From assembly GCA_012522895.1 (NCBI GenBank), contig JAAYJM010000195.1, positions 1-40,406 on the forward strand: 40,406 bases of DNA, written 5' to 3'. The notes under the pieces were generated by a model. That model did no database searches. It was not told the origin of the DNA and saw only the letters and a list, made by a program, of their open reading frames with translations. This stretch comes from Ignavibacteria bacterium (GTDB lineage Bacteria > Bacteroidota > Ignavibacteria > Kapaibacteriales > UBA2268). The position numbers and the translations under genes were made by a program. Below are positions 16,350 through 26,419 of this stretch, piece after piece. The stretch's first letter is position 1, and the number at the start of each line of letters is the position of its first letter.

Positions 16350-19300
16350 ATGCATCGATTGTTTCGTTTAAGTTTCTTAGTGATGCTTTTCGGCATATTC
16401 CTGATTTGGGAAGCTGATGCCCAAAGGCCACAGGCTTACATCTCAGGTAAAATCGAGCCGAATGATGTAAGAATCTTACTTAAAGACACTACCTACATAA
16501 TCAATAGAGATTATGTGGTGGCAGGAACATTAATTATTGAACCGGGAACAACAGTGTTGTTCTATCCGAATGGCCGTTTGATTGATTCTGTCGGTGGCAG
16601 AATTATTGCAGACGGCTTTTCAAAGTCAGTTTATAATCAACACCCGGACGGAATCACTCCTTTGCCAGGGCACTCAAGCAACTTAGCAAGGCGTTTTACG
16701 GGCTATTATGACTTAAGGTATTTTGGATACCGCTCTGCTTCTGACCAAACAATCAAATGGACGACAGACAGAGAAAAAACAATCCATAGTGATAAGTATA
16801 ATTTAGTTTATAATTTACTTCTTGACACAGCTCAAAGGAAAATATCAACCCCCAGACCGGGTATTATTCCAGCAGCTAATCAGATTTGGATAAGCTATGA
16901 AGAAGCTATTATGTTCACAGCAGCTAAATTACATACTTTCGACCCAGTTAAAAACTTATATCCTTTAGATTCAGCAAGATTGAGTATTAAAACAGGAAGA
17001 ATTAACTTTATCGGACAGCCCGTGGACAACTTTTCAAGGGAATGGGGACATATTATAATTCTCCCAGGCGCCGGTATTTCTTTCTTTAGAAATTGCACAT
17101 TTGACGGATTTAGAAAAGATACAACAGTAGATAGAACAAACTACTACGGTTATGAAGCTTTTGCTAATCACGGAAACTGGATGGATATGCCTACTTGGCA
17201 AGTCGACAATTTGAACAATAGAATGAGAGTTCTTACAAATGGTAGCGGTGGCGCGATTACAACTTTCTCATCGCGCACTTGGCTTATCGACTGTGAGTTT
17301 AAAAATAATATGGCTCGCCATCGTGGTGGCGCCGTTCAATTTTTACAAGCTCCAAATGGACTCCCAACTGATCCAGCTTTTGCTTTCACTAATTTTTATC
17401 CAGCTATAAAGAATCCAAATATTACCGAAAGAGATGGCGCACCATCTAATGTGAACGCATTTGTTCCGGTGATTGACTATTTAGATGAGCAATTCCCGGA
17501 GCCAGTATTGTCAAGCTTTCCACTTGCAGCAAATCAACTGGATTTTGCAAGACAAGCTTATGATGATGGGCGTATGTCTATTTTCCTCGGTAGATTTAGA
17601 AATATAACATTTACAAATAATAAAGTATTACTTTCCAATATTGGCCAAAAGGCAGTTGGAACTCCTCCAGTCTTAATTGTTACTGATTTAGATAATGAAG
17701 CTGGAATTCAAAAAGACGGACGTAATACTGCAGCTGGCGGCGCTATGTATATTTATGGCTCCAATCCACTTGAAATTGGACTTGGCGTTAATAATAGCAT
17801 ATATATTAAAGCGGCAGATGGCGTTACAGACGAACTTCTTACTTTTGAAGATGATACTTTTGAGGCATTAAATAACAATGCCACATCTTATCAGCCAGTT
17901 TTAGAAAGAGTTCCTACTCAGCAGGGCGCCGTTGGTGGTGCTGTTTATGTTGGTAATCTTAATTTAGATAACCCATATTTGGTTAATGACGCTACTTCTT
18001 TAATAGTTGCTGGCGCATTTAAAAACAACTCAACAGTAACCCCATATATTAATGAGGATGTTGAAGAACTTGATATCGCTGCTAATTTTTCAAAAGGTGG
18101 CGCAATTTATACAAATTCAGATTTTGCCGATGCTCGCTTGCAAGTTCGTGGCGGACCGGCTAGAGTTAGAACAGCTAATGAAACAGAATTCATTAACAAC
18201 AGCTCAGGAGTTGGTGGCGCAATTTATGTTGAAGCTATTTGGGGAAATCAACAATCTCCCGTTCTTGGTGGTCATGATGTGAAAAGCTTAGCTGCTCAAT
18301 TAAACGACTATCCAAGAGATTATGGATTTAATGTTCTGTTCCAAAATAATGCTGCTCAATATTTTGGTGGCGCAATTTATACAGAAAGAAGCCCTGTAAT
18401 CACCGGCGCAGGTGGAATTGATGGATTGTCCTCAATGGGTTATGGTGGAGTTCGCCATATTAGATTCATAGAAAACACAGCTCGATATGCTGGCGGTGCA
18501 ATTGATGTCGATTTGTCGAATAGAGGGCTTTTGCCAGAATTTAGAGCAGTTCAAATTATTCGTGCAGAATTCTCAGAAAACAAAGTAGGCTTTAATTCAG
18601 AAATTTCTGCAGATAACAAAGCGATTATCCGTGGCGGCGGTGCAATTTATTCCGTTGATGCTGACATTAACTTAGTTAAGGGAACTGAGTTTAGAGCAAA
18701 CAAAGTGATGAATGGAAATGGCGCTGCTATTGCTTTAATCCGTCCTATTAGAGAAATAAAAAGATTCTTTTTAACAGATTTAGATAATGTAGTTTTTGAC
18801 CCATTGCTCAATAACATTGCAACTAATTTTGTTTCAAATGATGATGTATTTACATTTAAACCAAGTCCATACCCCGCACAAACAGGTATGTTGACTCGTT
18901 TTCTTGATAATGAAATCGTTGTAGAAAATGAGCTTCTTGAATCTCAAAGCGGCTCAGGCACAACGCAAATCGAAGTTCCAGGAACTATTGTAAGAAATGA
19001 TGACCTTTTTGCAATCACTTTCTTAAATCAAGAAACTGGCTTTGCTGTTGGAGAAAACGGAACTATTGTCAAGATAACTGAAGAAGGAACAAAATGGGAG
19101 TATGTTTCTGCAGCCCCAACTTCTTATTATACAGACATTGCATTTGTTACGAACAACATTGGCTACGCAACTTCTGTAGATGGCTTTTTAGCAAGAACAG
19201 TTGATGGTGGTATGAATTGGGCTCCATGGATTTTCTCGGGCTCGCAACTTAATGCCATTGCTTTCAACGGCTCAAAAGGTGCGGTTATTGGAAATGATGG

Positions 19301-22300
19301 TTTTATTGGTCTAACAAATGATGGCGGAACTAGTTGGGGAACTACCATTCCTGGCTTTGCTGCTCAACCAATTAATTTTACAGATAAAAACTTATATGGT
19401 TTATTCTGGGCAGATGCAGATAACTTATGGATTATCGGCTCCGAGGGAACTATTATTAAAGTAAGCACACTTGGTGGCTGGGAATATGTTACCTCAAATA
19501 CTTTTAACGACTTAAACTCGCTTTATTTTGTTAATGCTAATGTTGGCTATATTGTTGGAGAAGGCGCTATTGTTCTTAAAACAACTAATGGCGGAATTTC
19601 TTGGGAAGGCGATTATAGACCCGAAAACGTAGACTTTAATAAAGTTTCATTCAAATTAAATACTGGTTTTATCATTGGTGAAAACGGTGTTGTTCTTCAA
19701 ACTACAGATGCTGGTGAAACATGGGCTGAGCAAGTTTCCAACACTGATAAGGAATTATACGATCTATTTTTCGTTACACCGCAAATGGGTTATATGGTTG
19801 GTGAAAATGAGTCTGTTGAAGGAACAACTTATAATTCCAGCTTGATGATAACTCGCGATGGTGGCGCAACTTGGAATAAAGTAATCACCAGCGATACTGC
19901 AAGATTAGATGTTGTAAGATACCACCCACATCCAATGGTCAATTTACCAGAAAATGGCATTGGACTTGGTGGAGCAATCTACGTTCTTGACGTTATTAAC
20001 GCAGATAGAGCATTAAGAGAAGACAGCGTTCGCTTAAATAGAGTTAGATTCCAAGATAATAAAGCATATAGTGGCGCTGCAGTTTATTCAGATAACTACA
20101 ACTTAAACTTTATATTAACTCGTTGCTTAGTTACAGGTAACGAAGCAATCGAGCAAAACGATATTGGTATTTTGCAAAACGCAATTACCGGTCCATATAT
20201 TAGAAACCCATTGCCTGGTATTACAGAAAAGAACGTTGCTTCAAGCGATTTAGTTGGCTCAATCTTTTACGCAAACGTAATGGGTCCCTTGCCAGCTAAT
20301 ACATCTTCAATAGCAGCAAACTCAATTTATGATAACAATGCAAGATTCCTCTTCCGCTTGCCAGACGCTCCTAATACAAAAGGTGTTTTGGTTGGAACAA
20401 GTGGTATTGGCTATGGTGGAATCGATACTTTGCGTAGCAACTATTGGGGACATACCGAAGCTAATGTAAACATAGTTATTAACAACGTTCACGGTGGCTG
20501 GGCAAATGCAATTAAGGAAACATTTTTCATTCGCACAGACGATCAAAATCATTTAGGCTATATTTGGTGGAATAACGATAACCCAAGAATGAATTTATTA
20601 GAGCAAGGTCCATTTGAAAGCATTAATAGATTTAATTATCAACCGATTCCACTTCTTAACGTTCAAGGCGACGAAAACGAAGCTGCTGCAAACAGTATCC
20701 CAGAAAAACTTTTGATGTCCGGCTTTGTTTATGATATATACGATAAGGGAACAGACATTAAAACTGCTGACTATTCAAATCGCAGGATGAGCCCAATCGA
20801 AGACTTTGCGGTTGGTATTCCTCCAAAATTTGAATTATATTCTGATGCTTCTCAGCCATCAAATGGTCGCTATGTAAAGAGATATACAAGAGATCCTTTT
20901 GTTGCTGAAGCTTTAGATGAAAATTCTGAGTTGAAATATCCTTTGATTGCAATGTTGCAAGAAGAGTTTTATGCAGATAAAGATGGAACATTTTTCCATC
21001 CAGTTGGCTATCCCTTATATTTAGAAACAAAGATTGATTACGAAGGCTTTATAGACATTTCAAATCATGACCCAAGAGCTTTGAATGAAACTGTATTCTT
21101 CGTGGTTAATGAAAGCACTGGCGATTATATAAGAGTAAATATGAGGCAATTTTCAGAAGACGCAGTTCAAGGTTTAGCAGATGCAAGAAGTTTGTTTAGA
21201 GCAAGAGTAGAATTAGTGCCAGACTCTACAAACCGTTCTTCATCAGTTATTAAGCCTGGCTTAGCAAGACGTATTTCTGAAGGCTTGCCAACTTATGGAA
21301 GCTTATTCCAATTGCTTGATAGTTTAAACAGAAATCCTTACAATGAAGATGCTGCCACACTTCTTGGTAGAAAATACTATGAAAGCACAACTTCATTTGC
21401 AAATAAGACTAACTTATTTAGCAATAGACCAGATATGCCGCAAGCTGACCAAGGCAAGCAAACATTCTTTGCTGGCGAAAGGTATACAGCTTTGCCAGTA
21501 AATGTTGGCGACTCTATTTATATTATATCAAGGTCTTACTTATGGCAACACGGACCAAGTGAAGCTATTGCCAAAGGCTTGCATTTTGTAATTAGTGGTT
21601 CAGTTAATCCTCCCGATTACACTGGCGATATTCCAGCTTTGGGAGAAAGAAAAATTATTGGTATAGTTCCATCAGAATATCCTTGGAAGAGGGATCTTGG
21701 TCTTTCAGATACTATTTGGAATGATGATTTTATTAACAAAGTGCATTTGACTGAAAATCGCGTTTATCCTGTAAGAAAAGGTTCTTATAGCGATCCGAAT
21801 AGCATTTATTATACACTGCATGATGATGAAGCTGCAAGAGGCTTGAACACTGGCGATATGAAAGGACGCGACTCTATTTTAGCGGTAACCGCAGTAGATT
21901 TGAATAATTTTATTGACCCAATGTCCCTGTTGATTCCAACAGAATACACAAACTTATCTTATATGTATAAGTTTGATCGCAATAATGCACTTTTATACTG
22001 GCTCTGGGCTAAGATGATTCCAAGTTCATCTCCAGAAAAGGACGGTGCCGCTGGCTGGATGCAATTTAATGGCAAGCCAATTAACCCATTTGTAGTTCCG
22101 GAAGGCGAATGGCTTACTGTCCGAGTTGACAATTATCCTCCACACTGGAGAACTGTTGATAAGCTAAAGAAATTATCTGACTTAGATGAAGACTATATTA
22201 GCAAATTTATCAATTTATTTAGACCATATTTAAACGCACCTTTATATACAGGTTACTTAGCTCGTTTCTTACAGGCAGATACAATTGATGTCGGTTCAAA

Positions 22301-24515
22301 CTATCATTCACTTGATTTTAAATTCAACATAACTGTTGTTAACGAACCACCTAAATTCTTGCCACATAAGTCACCAAGGGCTTTGAATCCAACTCCAGTA
22401 ACCAGACCTAATTTAGACGTTACAAGACAGCAAATGCAAAATAATAACTTTGTAGTAGATGCAACTACCATTGTAGTTGATACAATTTTCTACCAAGATT
22501 CTTATTATACTTGCGACACTACTTTAGACGGAAAATTGATTGGTAACGTTACTGATAAGTTAAGATTCCAGGCAGACTTTAATACAGACGATGAAATGGA
22601 AGATGCTTATGCAGCGAGACTTGATTGGGAATTCCCCTTTGGTAGATTGAATTACTCTTTAATTGATAGACCTAACTTTATGGGGCCCCAATATCTTTAT
22701 GTTTATGGCTCTGATACTGATCTAGATCCTTTTGCTGTCGATCTTACTACTTATGGCAAGGTTAATATTAGAATTCCAGCTGCAGAGGCAAGACAGCTTC
22801 TAAAACCAGTTAATCAATATAATAGATATTTGGTCAATGATACCGTCTTTACTATTTTAGCTGAAGATGGTCATGGTGGTTTAACAAGTTTAAATGTTAA
22901 ACTGTTCATTAACTACGCTCCTGAAATTATAACCCAAACTCTTCCAGATGCTAAAGAAGATTATGATTATAATCCTGGATTGCTCGATAGCGCAAAAATG
23001 ATTAACGTGTTTGACGCTAACTTTGGGCAAGAGCATAGATATGAACTCGTTTATGAAGATTATCCATTTGACCAATTAGATAGAGACCCATGCTTTGCTG
23101 AAGCTGGAGTTTGGGACTTATCTGGAATGAAAACTACTCCTAAATGGCTCAAAATAAATGAGACAAGCGGTTTACTTTATGGAGTCCCAAGCATTGGGAA
23201 CGCTCCAAAGGATGAGCAAGTTACTGTCGTTGTTTGGGATATGATTGATGGCGAAAGAAAAATACCAGTTGTTAAGACATTTAACCTGTTTGTCGATTCA
23301 ACTAATCATGCGCCTCATTTTGTATCTTCTCCAGCAGTCCAATGTATTGATTATGGAAAACCTTATGAGGATTTCTTAGTTGTAAGCGATAGAGATTTGC
23401 TTAGAGCAAATATCGATGGCAGAACAGCTGAAGAGCTAACAGTAACTGTTACTCAACCAACAAGTGGCTTGAGCGCACAATTTATTGGCGGAGGAAAGAG
23501 CCCACAAGGAGACGAATACGATACAATTAGAGTATGGACAGATAACTTTGATTTGCCTCGCGATTCTGATGGTAAAATCACAATTAAAATTGAAGTAAAA
23601 GACAAAGCAAATAATAGAGTTGAATTAGTATATCGCTTGAAGATGTCAGATCTTACTAATTTTGTTGCAACTATTAAAGTTGAGAACTCAAGACCAGACG
23701 GTAGCCCAGGTGCATTCCAGCTCTTAGAATTTGGAACTGCAAATCCACAAACAGGCGTAACTACTGGTGATGGTTCTGACAACAACCCTGTTGGTATATT
23801 AGACTACAATTTCTGCGAATTTGAATTGCCACCAATACCAAATCAAGATATTTTTGATGTAAGATGGCAAATCCCACAAACTAACGGAACTTTAAGGAAT
23901 ATTTATCCTAAGGGTTCGGCAACTGAAGGCTCTTACATATACAGAGGTATTTTCCAAGCTGGTGGTGAAAAAGGCAATACCGGTATATACTACCCAATTC
24001 ATATTAGCTGGAATAGAACTGAAATTCCTCAAAAAGCTCAAGCAAGTGATCCAACTTGGTGGATTGGGGACGCTATTTCACTCGGCAACTATTTTAGCTA
24101 CAATATGAGCACAGGTGAAGGACGCAAGACATCAGATATTCAATACAGCATAACTGATGACGTTTGCAAGATTTCAATTGCAAGTGATGTTGTTAATGCT
24201 TTTGTAATTTATTACGATTGGACGAGCAGCGTTGATCAGCCAATCGCTGGCTTAGAAACTGCAATTACATCAATTTCACCTAACCCATTCGATGGAAATA
24301 CTAATATTCATTTTGAGATTGGAAAATCCAGCAAAGTTAGAATTGAAGTAGTTGATCAACTTGGAAATGTTGTCGCTTTAATATCAGACGCAGATTACAC
24401 ACCAGGACAATATACAATTAATTGGAACGCAAAAGACCTATCAAGTGGAACGTATACTTGTAGAATGGTTGCTGGCTCAGTTACATCAGCTTACAAAATG
24501 ATAATTGTAAAATAG
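16350..24515 (+). CDS. Giant (2721 aa) secreted multidomain surface protein: Pmp-like GGAIY beta-helix, inserted seven-bladed Ycf48-like propeller, Ig/cadherin-like domains, T9SS C-terminal sorting domain
   Basis: GGAGGT ribosome-binding site 5 nt upstream of the ATG; signal peptide MHRLFRLSFLVMLFGIFLIWEADAQ; at least nine GGA[IVM] rungs with FxxN motifs; seven GYAVGENGTIlkTtDGGxTW-type blades; C-terminus ISPNPFDGNTNIHFEIGKSSKVRIEVVDQLGNVVALISDADYTPGQYTINWNAKDLSSGTYTCRMVAGSVTSAYKMIIVK. Confidence 0.9.
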   Translation: MHRLFRLSFLVMLFGIFLIWEADAQRPQAYISGKIEPNDVRILLKDTTYIINRDYVVAGTLIIEPGTTVLFYPNGRLIDSVGGRIIADGFSKSVYNQHPDGITPLPGHSSNLARRFTGYYDLRYFGYRSASDQTIKWTTDREKTIHSDKYNLVYNLLLDTAQRKISTPRPGIIPAANQIWISYEEAIMFTAAKLHTFDPVKNLYPLDSARLSIKTGRINFIGQPVDNFSREWGHIIILPGAGISFFRNCTFDGFRKDTTVDRTNYYGYEAFANHGNWMDMPTWQVDNLNNRMRVLTNGSGGAITTFSSRTWLIDCEFKNNMARHRGGAVQFLQAPNGLPTDPAFAFTNFYPAIKNPNITERDGAPSNVNAFVPVIDYLDEQFPEPVLSSFPLAANQLDFARQAYDDGRMSIFLGRFRNITFTNNKVLLSNIGQKAVGTPPVLIVTDLDNEAGIQKDGRNTAAGGAMYIYGSNPLEIGLGVNNSIYIKAADGVTDELLTFEDDTFEALNNNATSYQPVLERVPTQQGAVGGAVYVGNLNLDNPYLVNDATSLIVAGAFKNNSTVTPYINEDVEELDIAANFSKGGAIYTNSDFADARLQVRGGPARVRTANETEFINNSSGVGGAIYVEAIWGNQQSPVLGGHDVKSLAAQLNDYPRDYGFNVLFQNNAAQYFGGAIYTERSPVITGAGGIDGLSSMGYGGVRHIRFIENTARYAGGAIDVDLSNRGLLPEFRAVQIIRAEFSENKVGFNSEISADNKAIIRGGGAIYSVDADINLVKGTEFRANKVMNGNGAAIALIRPIREIKRFFLTDLDNVVFDPLLNNIATNFVSNDDVFTFKPSPYPAQTGMLTRFLDNEIVVENELLESQSGSGTTQIEVPGTIVRNDDLFAITFLNQETGFAVGENGTIVKITEEGTKWEYVSAAPTSYYTDIAFVTNNIGYATSVDGFLARTVDGGMNWAPWIFSGSQLNAIAFNGSKGAVIGNDGFIGLTNDGGTSWGTTIPGFAAQPINFTDKNLYGLFWADADNLWIIGSEGTIIKVSTLGGWEYVTSNTFNDLNSLYFVNANVGYIVGEGAIVLKTTNGGISWEGDYRPENVDFNKVSFKLNTGFIIGENGVVLQTTDAGETWAEQVSNTDKELYDLFFVTPQMGYMVGENESVEGTTYNSSLMITRDGGATWNKVITSDTARLDVVRYHPHPMVNLPENGIGLGGAIYVLDVINADRALREDSVRLNRVRFQDNKAYSGAAVYSDNYNLNFILTRCLVTGNEAIEQNDIGILQNAITGPYIRNPLPGITEKNVASSDLVGSIFYANVMGPLPANTSSIAANSIYDNNARFLFRLPDAPNTKGVLVGTSGIGYGGIDTLRSNYWGHTEANVNIVINNVHGGWANAIKETFFIRTDDQNHLGYIWWNNDNPRMNLLEQGPFESINRFNYQPIPLLNVQGDENEAAANSIPEKLLMSGFVYDIYDKGTDIKTADYSNRRMSPIEDFAVGIPPKFELYSDASQPSNGRYVKRYTRDPFVAEALDENSELKYPLIAMLQEEFYADKDGTFFHPVGYPLYLETKIDYEGFIDISNHDPRALNETVFFVVNESTGDYIRVNMRQFSEDAVQGLADARSLFRARVELVPDSTNRSSSVIKPGLARRISEGLPTYGSLFQLLDSLNRNPYNEDAATLLGRKYYESTTSFANKTNLFSNRPDMPQADQGKQTFFAGERYTALPVNVGDSIYIISRSYLWQHGPSEAIAKGLHFVISGSVNPPDYTGDIPALGERKIIGIVPSEYPWKRDLGLSDTIWNDDFINKVHLTENRVYPVRKGSYSDPNSIYYTLHDDEAARGLNTGDMKGRDSILAVTAVDLNNFIDPMSLLIPTEYTNLSYMYKFDRNNALLYWLWAKMIPSSSPEKDGAAGWMQFNGKPINPFVVPEGEWLTVRVDNYPPHWRTVDKLKKLSDLDEDYISKFINLFRPYLNAPLYTGYLARFLQADTIDVGSNYHSLDFKFNITVVNEPPKFLPHKSPRALNPTPVTRPNLDVTRQQMQNNNFVVDATTIVVDTIFYQDSYYTCDTTLDGKLIGNVTDKLRFQADFNTDDEMEDAYAARLDWEFPFGRLNYSLIDRPNFMGPQYLYVYGSDTDLDPFAVDLTTYGKVNIRIPAAEARQLLKPVNQYNRYLVNDTVFTILAEDGHGGLTSLNVKLFINYAPEIITQTLPDAKEDYDYNPGLLDSAKMINVFDANFGQEHRYELVYEDYPFDQLDRDPCFAEAGVWDLSGMKTTPKWLKINETSGLLYGVPSIGNAPKDEQVTVVVWDMIDGERKIPVVKTFNLFVDSTNHAPHFVSSPAVQCIDYGKPYEDFLVVSDRDLLRANIDGRTAEELTVTVTQPTSGLSAQFIGGGKSPQGDEYDTIRVWTDNFDLPRDSDGKITIKIEVKDKANNRVELVYRLKMSDLTNFVATIKVENSRPDGSPGAFQLLEFGTANPQTGVTTGDGSDNNPVGILDYNFCEFELPPIPNQDIFDVRWQIPQTNGTLRNIYPKGSATEGSYIYRGIFQAGGEKGNTGIYYPIHISWNRTEIPQKAQASDPTWWIGDAISLGNYFSYNMSTGEGRKTSDIQYSITDDVCKISIASDVVNAFVIYYDWTSSVDQPIAGLETAITSISPNPFDGNTNIHFEIGKSSKVRIEVVDQLGNVVALISDADYTPGQYTINWNAKDLSSGTYTCRMVAGSVTSAYKMIIVK

Positions 24516-24523
24516 TCATAAAA

Positions 24524-24551
24524 ATGCAGGTATCTTTAAGGATACCTGCAT
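24524..24551 (+). terminator. 11-bp perfect stem-loop (ATGCAGGTATC-TTTAAG-GATACCTGCAT) between the giant gene and the next gene; no U-tract
   Basis: Direct reading; 8 nt after the stop codon. Could be a terminator, processing site or 3'-end stabiliser. Confidence 0.55.
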
Positions 24552-24592
24552 AATTAATTATGAAAATAATTTATAAATATATGGAGAAAAAT

Positions 24593-26413
24593 ATGAAGAA
24601 ATACCTATCATTTATGCTCGGGGCTTTGTTTATGCTTGGAATTTTAATTTCATTGCCTGCAACAGCCCAAGTTTATAGTGAATTTGAGCCACCTGTCAAT
24701 GTCAAAAAAGGTAGTTACACCGACCTTGTTAACGATGTGTACATTCCGCACTCCTCGTTTACTCGTGTGTCTTCTGCAATTAACGATACGATAAATGGAT
24801 ATGCTCAGATTCCAATCGGCTTTGAATTTGAATTCAATGGGAATTCATACTCGAATCTTTGGGTTTGCGTTAATGGTTTTGTTACTTTCAACAATCCACT
24901 TTCGCTTGCTCAAGATCTGCCAGATGGACTTTTTACTTTCGATGACGCTCGTTTTCAAAATAACGTGATTGCTCCTTATTGGGGAAATCACTGCTATAGA
25001 GCATCTTCAAGAATTTCTTATAAACAAGAAGAAAACAATACTATTTTGACAGTTCAATGGCAAAATTTGAACGTCAATAGCCCTATTGATCCAACAAGAG
25101 TTGCATCTTTTCAAGTAAAACTTTACAAATCGACCGATGCAAGCTCAAAGCAAGGAAATATAGAATTTAGCTACAGCTCAGTTGGAATGAACGTCGGAAC
25201 TGGCGCCGCTGTTGGAATTAAAGGCGGAAACTTTAACGACTTTTTAAATGCTTTGCAGTATTACAATCCAAGTCAAGCAGCCATTGCAACAACTAAAACA
25301 TTGATTTTCCCACCTACAGGCGCAACAGATAGTATTTTCTTGTTTAGACCTACCATTAGATACAGAGATACATCTAATTGGGGTGATGGTGATGTCGATA
25401 TGTCAAAGAACTTTGCTCACGCTGGAATGCCACAGAATCGTTATGTAACAATTAATGACGCTTACATAATTTTAAATTCAATTGCTACAAGAACACCTTT
25501 AGACAGTGTTCACGGACGTCAAGCATTCCACGGAGACGTAAATCATAATGGCCGTTATTATTATGATTTAGCTCAAAACAAAAAAGTGAAAATTCCTTGG
25601 AGAGACCTGTATTACGATCAAAATATTAACGTTCCACCTTATGTGAATGTTCCATCAAAAAATAATATATTTTTCGAGGTAACCGAATATGACGCCGCAT
25701 TAATACTGCACTATCTAAGCGCAAGATTGCCAAAATTACCTTGGCTAATTGATACAATCGTCCAGTTCGGAAAAAACATTCCACAAGATTTAGTTGCAAA
25801 TAATCTTTCATTAGGAGAAATCACAAAAGTTGGAGATAACAGATACACATTCCCACTTTTCTTAAATGGTTTTTATAATGGAACTATTGCTTCTAAATTA
25901 GAGTTAAACGCTAATATAATAGAGGTAGAATCAAATATTAGCTCTGAGAACTTTTTGATTGATTATTCAAATAATCTTCTTGTATTTGCTGGTTCTGGCG
26001 AATTTGATAAATCATCGCCCATGGCATATATTACAATTTCAAGCTCAGAAAAAGATTTGAATATTAGCGATCTCACATTTAATGATAATGAACTTGGAAA
26101 CCAAAGCTATCGCTTGCCTTTGGAACAAAGCTCAAGCAATGCTTTGCTTTTGCAAAACAGTCCAAATCCATTTGCAAATAGCACAAGTATTATTGTTAAT
26201 ATTGCTGAAGATGCTAATTACACACTTTCAATCTATGACCTTTCTGGCAATAGAATTAAAGTATTAGCAAATGAATTTTTAAGTGCTGGGCAATACTCAT
26301 ATCATTTTGATGGAGTTGATTCAAATGGAAATCAATTAAGCAACGGTATGTATATTTATAAACTTACCAGTGCTAATACTTCTGTTTCTATGAAAATGAT
26401 GCTTAATAGATAA
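24593..26413 (+). CDS. Secreted T9SS-sorted protein with nidogen-like N-terminal domain, dockerin-like segment and cohesin-like segment
   Basis: GGAG site 6 nt upstream of ATG 24593 (better than the ORF-track start 24560); signal peptide MKKYLSFMLGALFMLGILISLPATAQ; dockerin-like GDGDVDMS...YVTINDAYIILNSI and GDVNHNGRYYYD...FFEVTEYDAALILHYL; CTD LLLQNSPNPFANSTSIIVNIAEDANYTLSIYDLSGNRIK... Confidence 0.82.
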   Translation: MKKYLSFMLGALFMLGILISLPATAQVYSEFEPPVNVKKGSYTDLVNDVYIPHSSFTRVSSAINDTINGYAQIPIGFEFEFNGNSYSNLWVCVNGFVTFNNPLSLAQDLPDGLFTFDDARFQNNVIAPYWGNHCYRASSRISYKQEENNTILTVQWQNLNVNSPIDPTRVASFQVKLYKSTDASSKQGNIEFSYSSVGMNVGTGAAVGIKGGNFNDFLNALQYYNPSQAAIATTKTLIFPPTGATDSIFLFRPTIRYRDTSNWGDGDVDMSKNFAHAGMPQNRYVTINDAYIILNSIATRTPLDSVHGRQAFHGDVNHNGRYYYDLAQNKKVKIPWRDLYYDQNINVPPYVNVPSKNNIFFEVTEYDAALILHYLSARLPKLPWLIDTIVQFGKNIPQDLVANNLSLGEITKVGDNRYTFPLFLNGFYNGTIASKLELNANIIEVESNISSENFLIDYSNNLLVFAGSGEFDKSSPMAYITISSSEKDLNISDLTFNDNELGNQSYRLPLEQSSSNALLLQNSPNPFANSTSIIVNIAEDANYTLSIYDLSGNRIKVLANEFLSAGQYSYHFDGVDSNGNQLSNGMYIYKLTSANTSVSMKMMLNR

Positions 26414-26419
26414 ATCGAA

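Noticed and set aside
18096-18380. Three identical 15-mers GGTGGCGCAATTTAT (18096, 18213, 18366), first considered as a CRISPR-like or mobile repeat
   Set aside because: They are in-frame codons for the GGAIY protein motif; spacing follows beta-helix rungs, and no CRISPR-like regular spacers are present.
23453-23785. 110-aa minus-strand ORF within the giant gene
   Set aside because: Antisense shadow ORF with no start context or motif.
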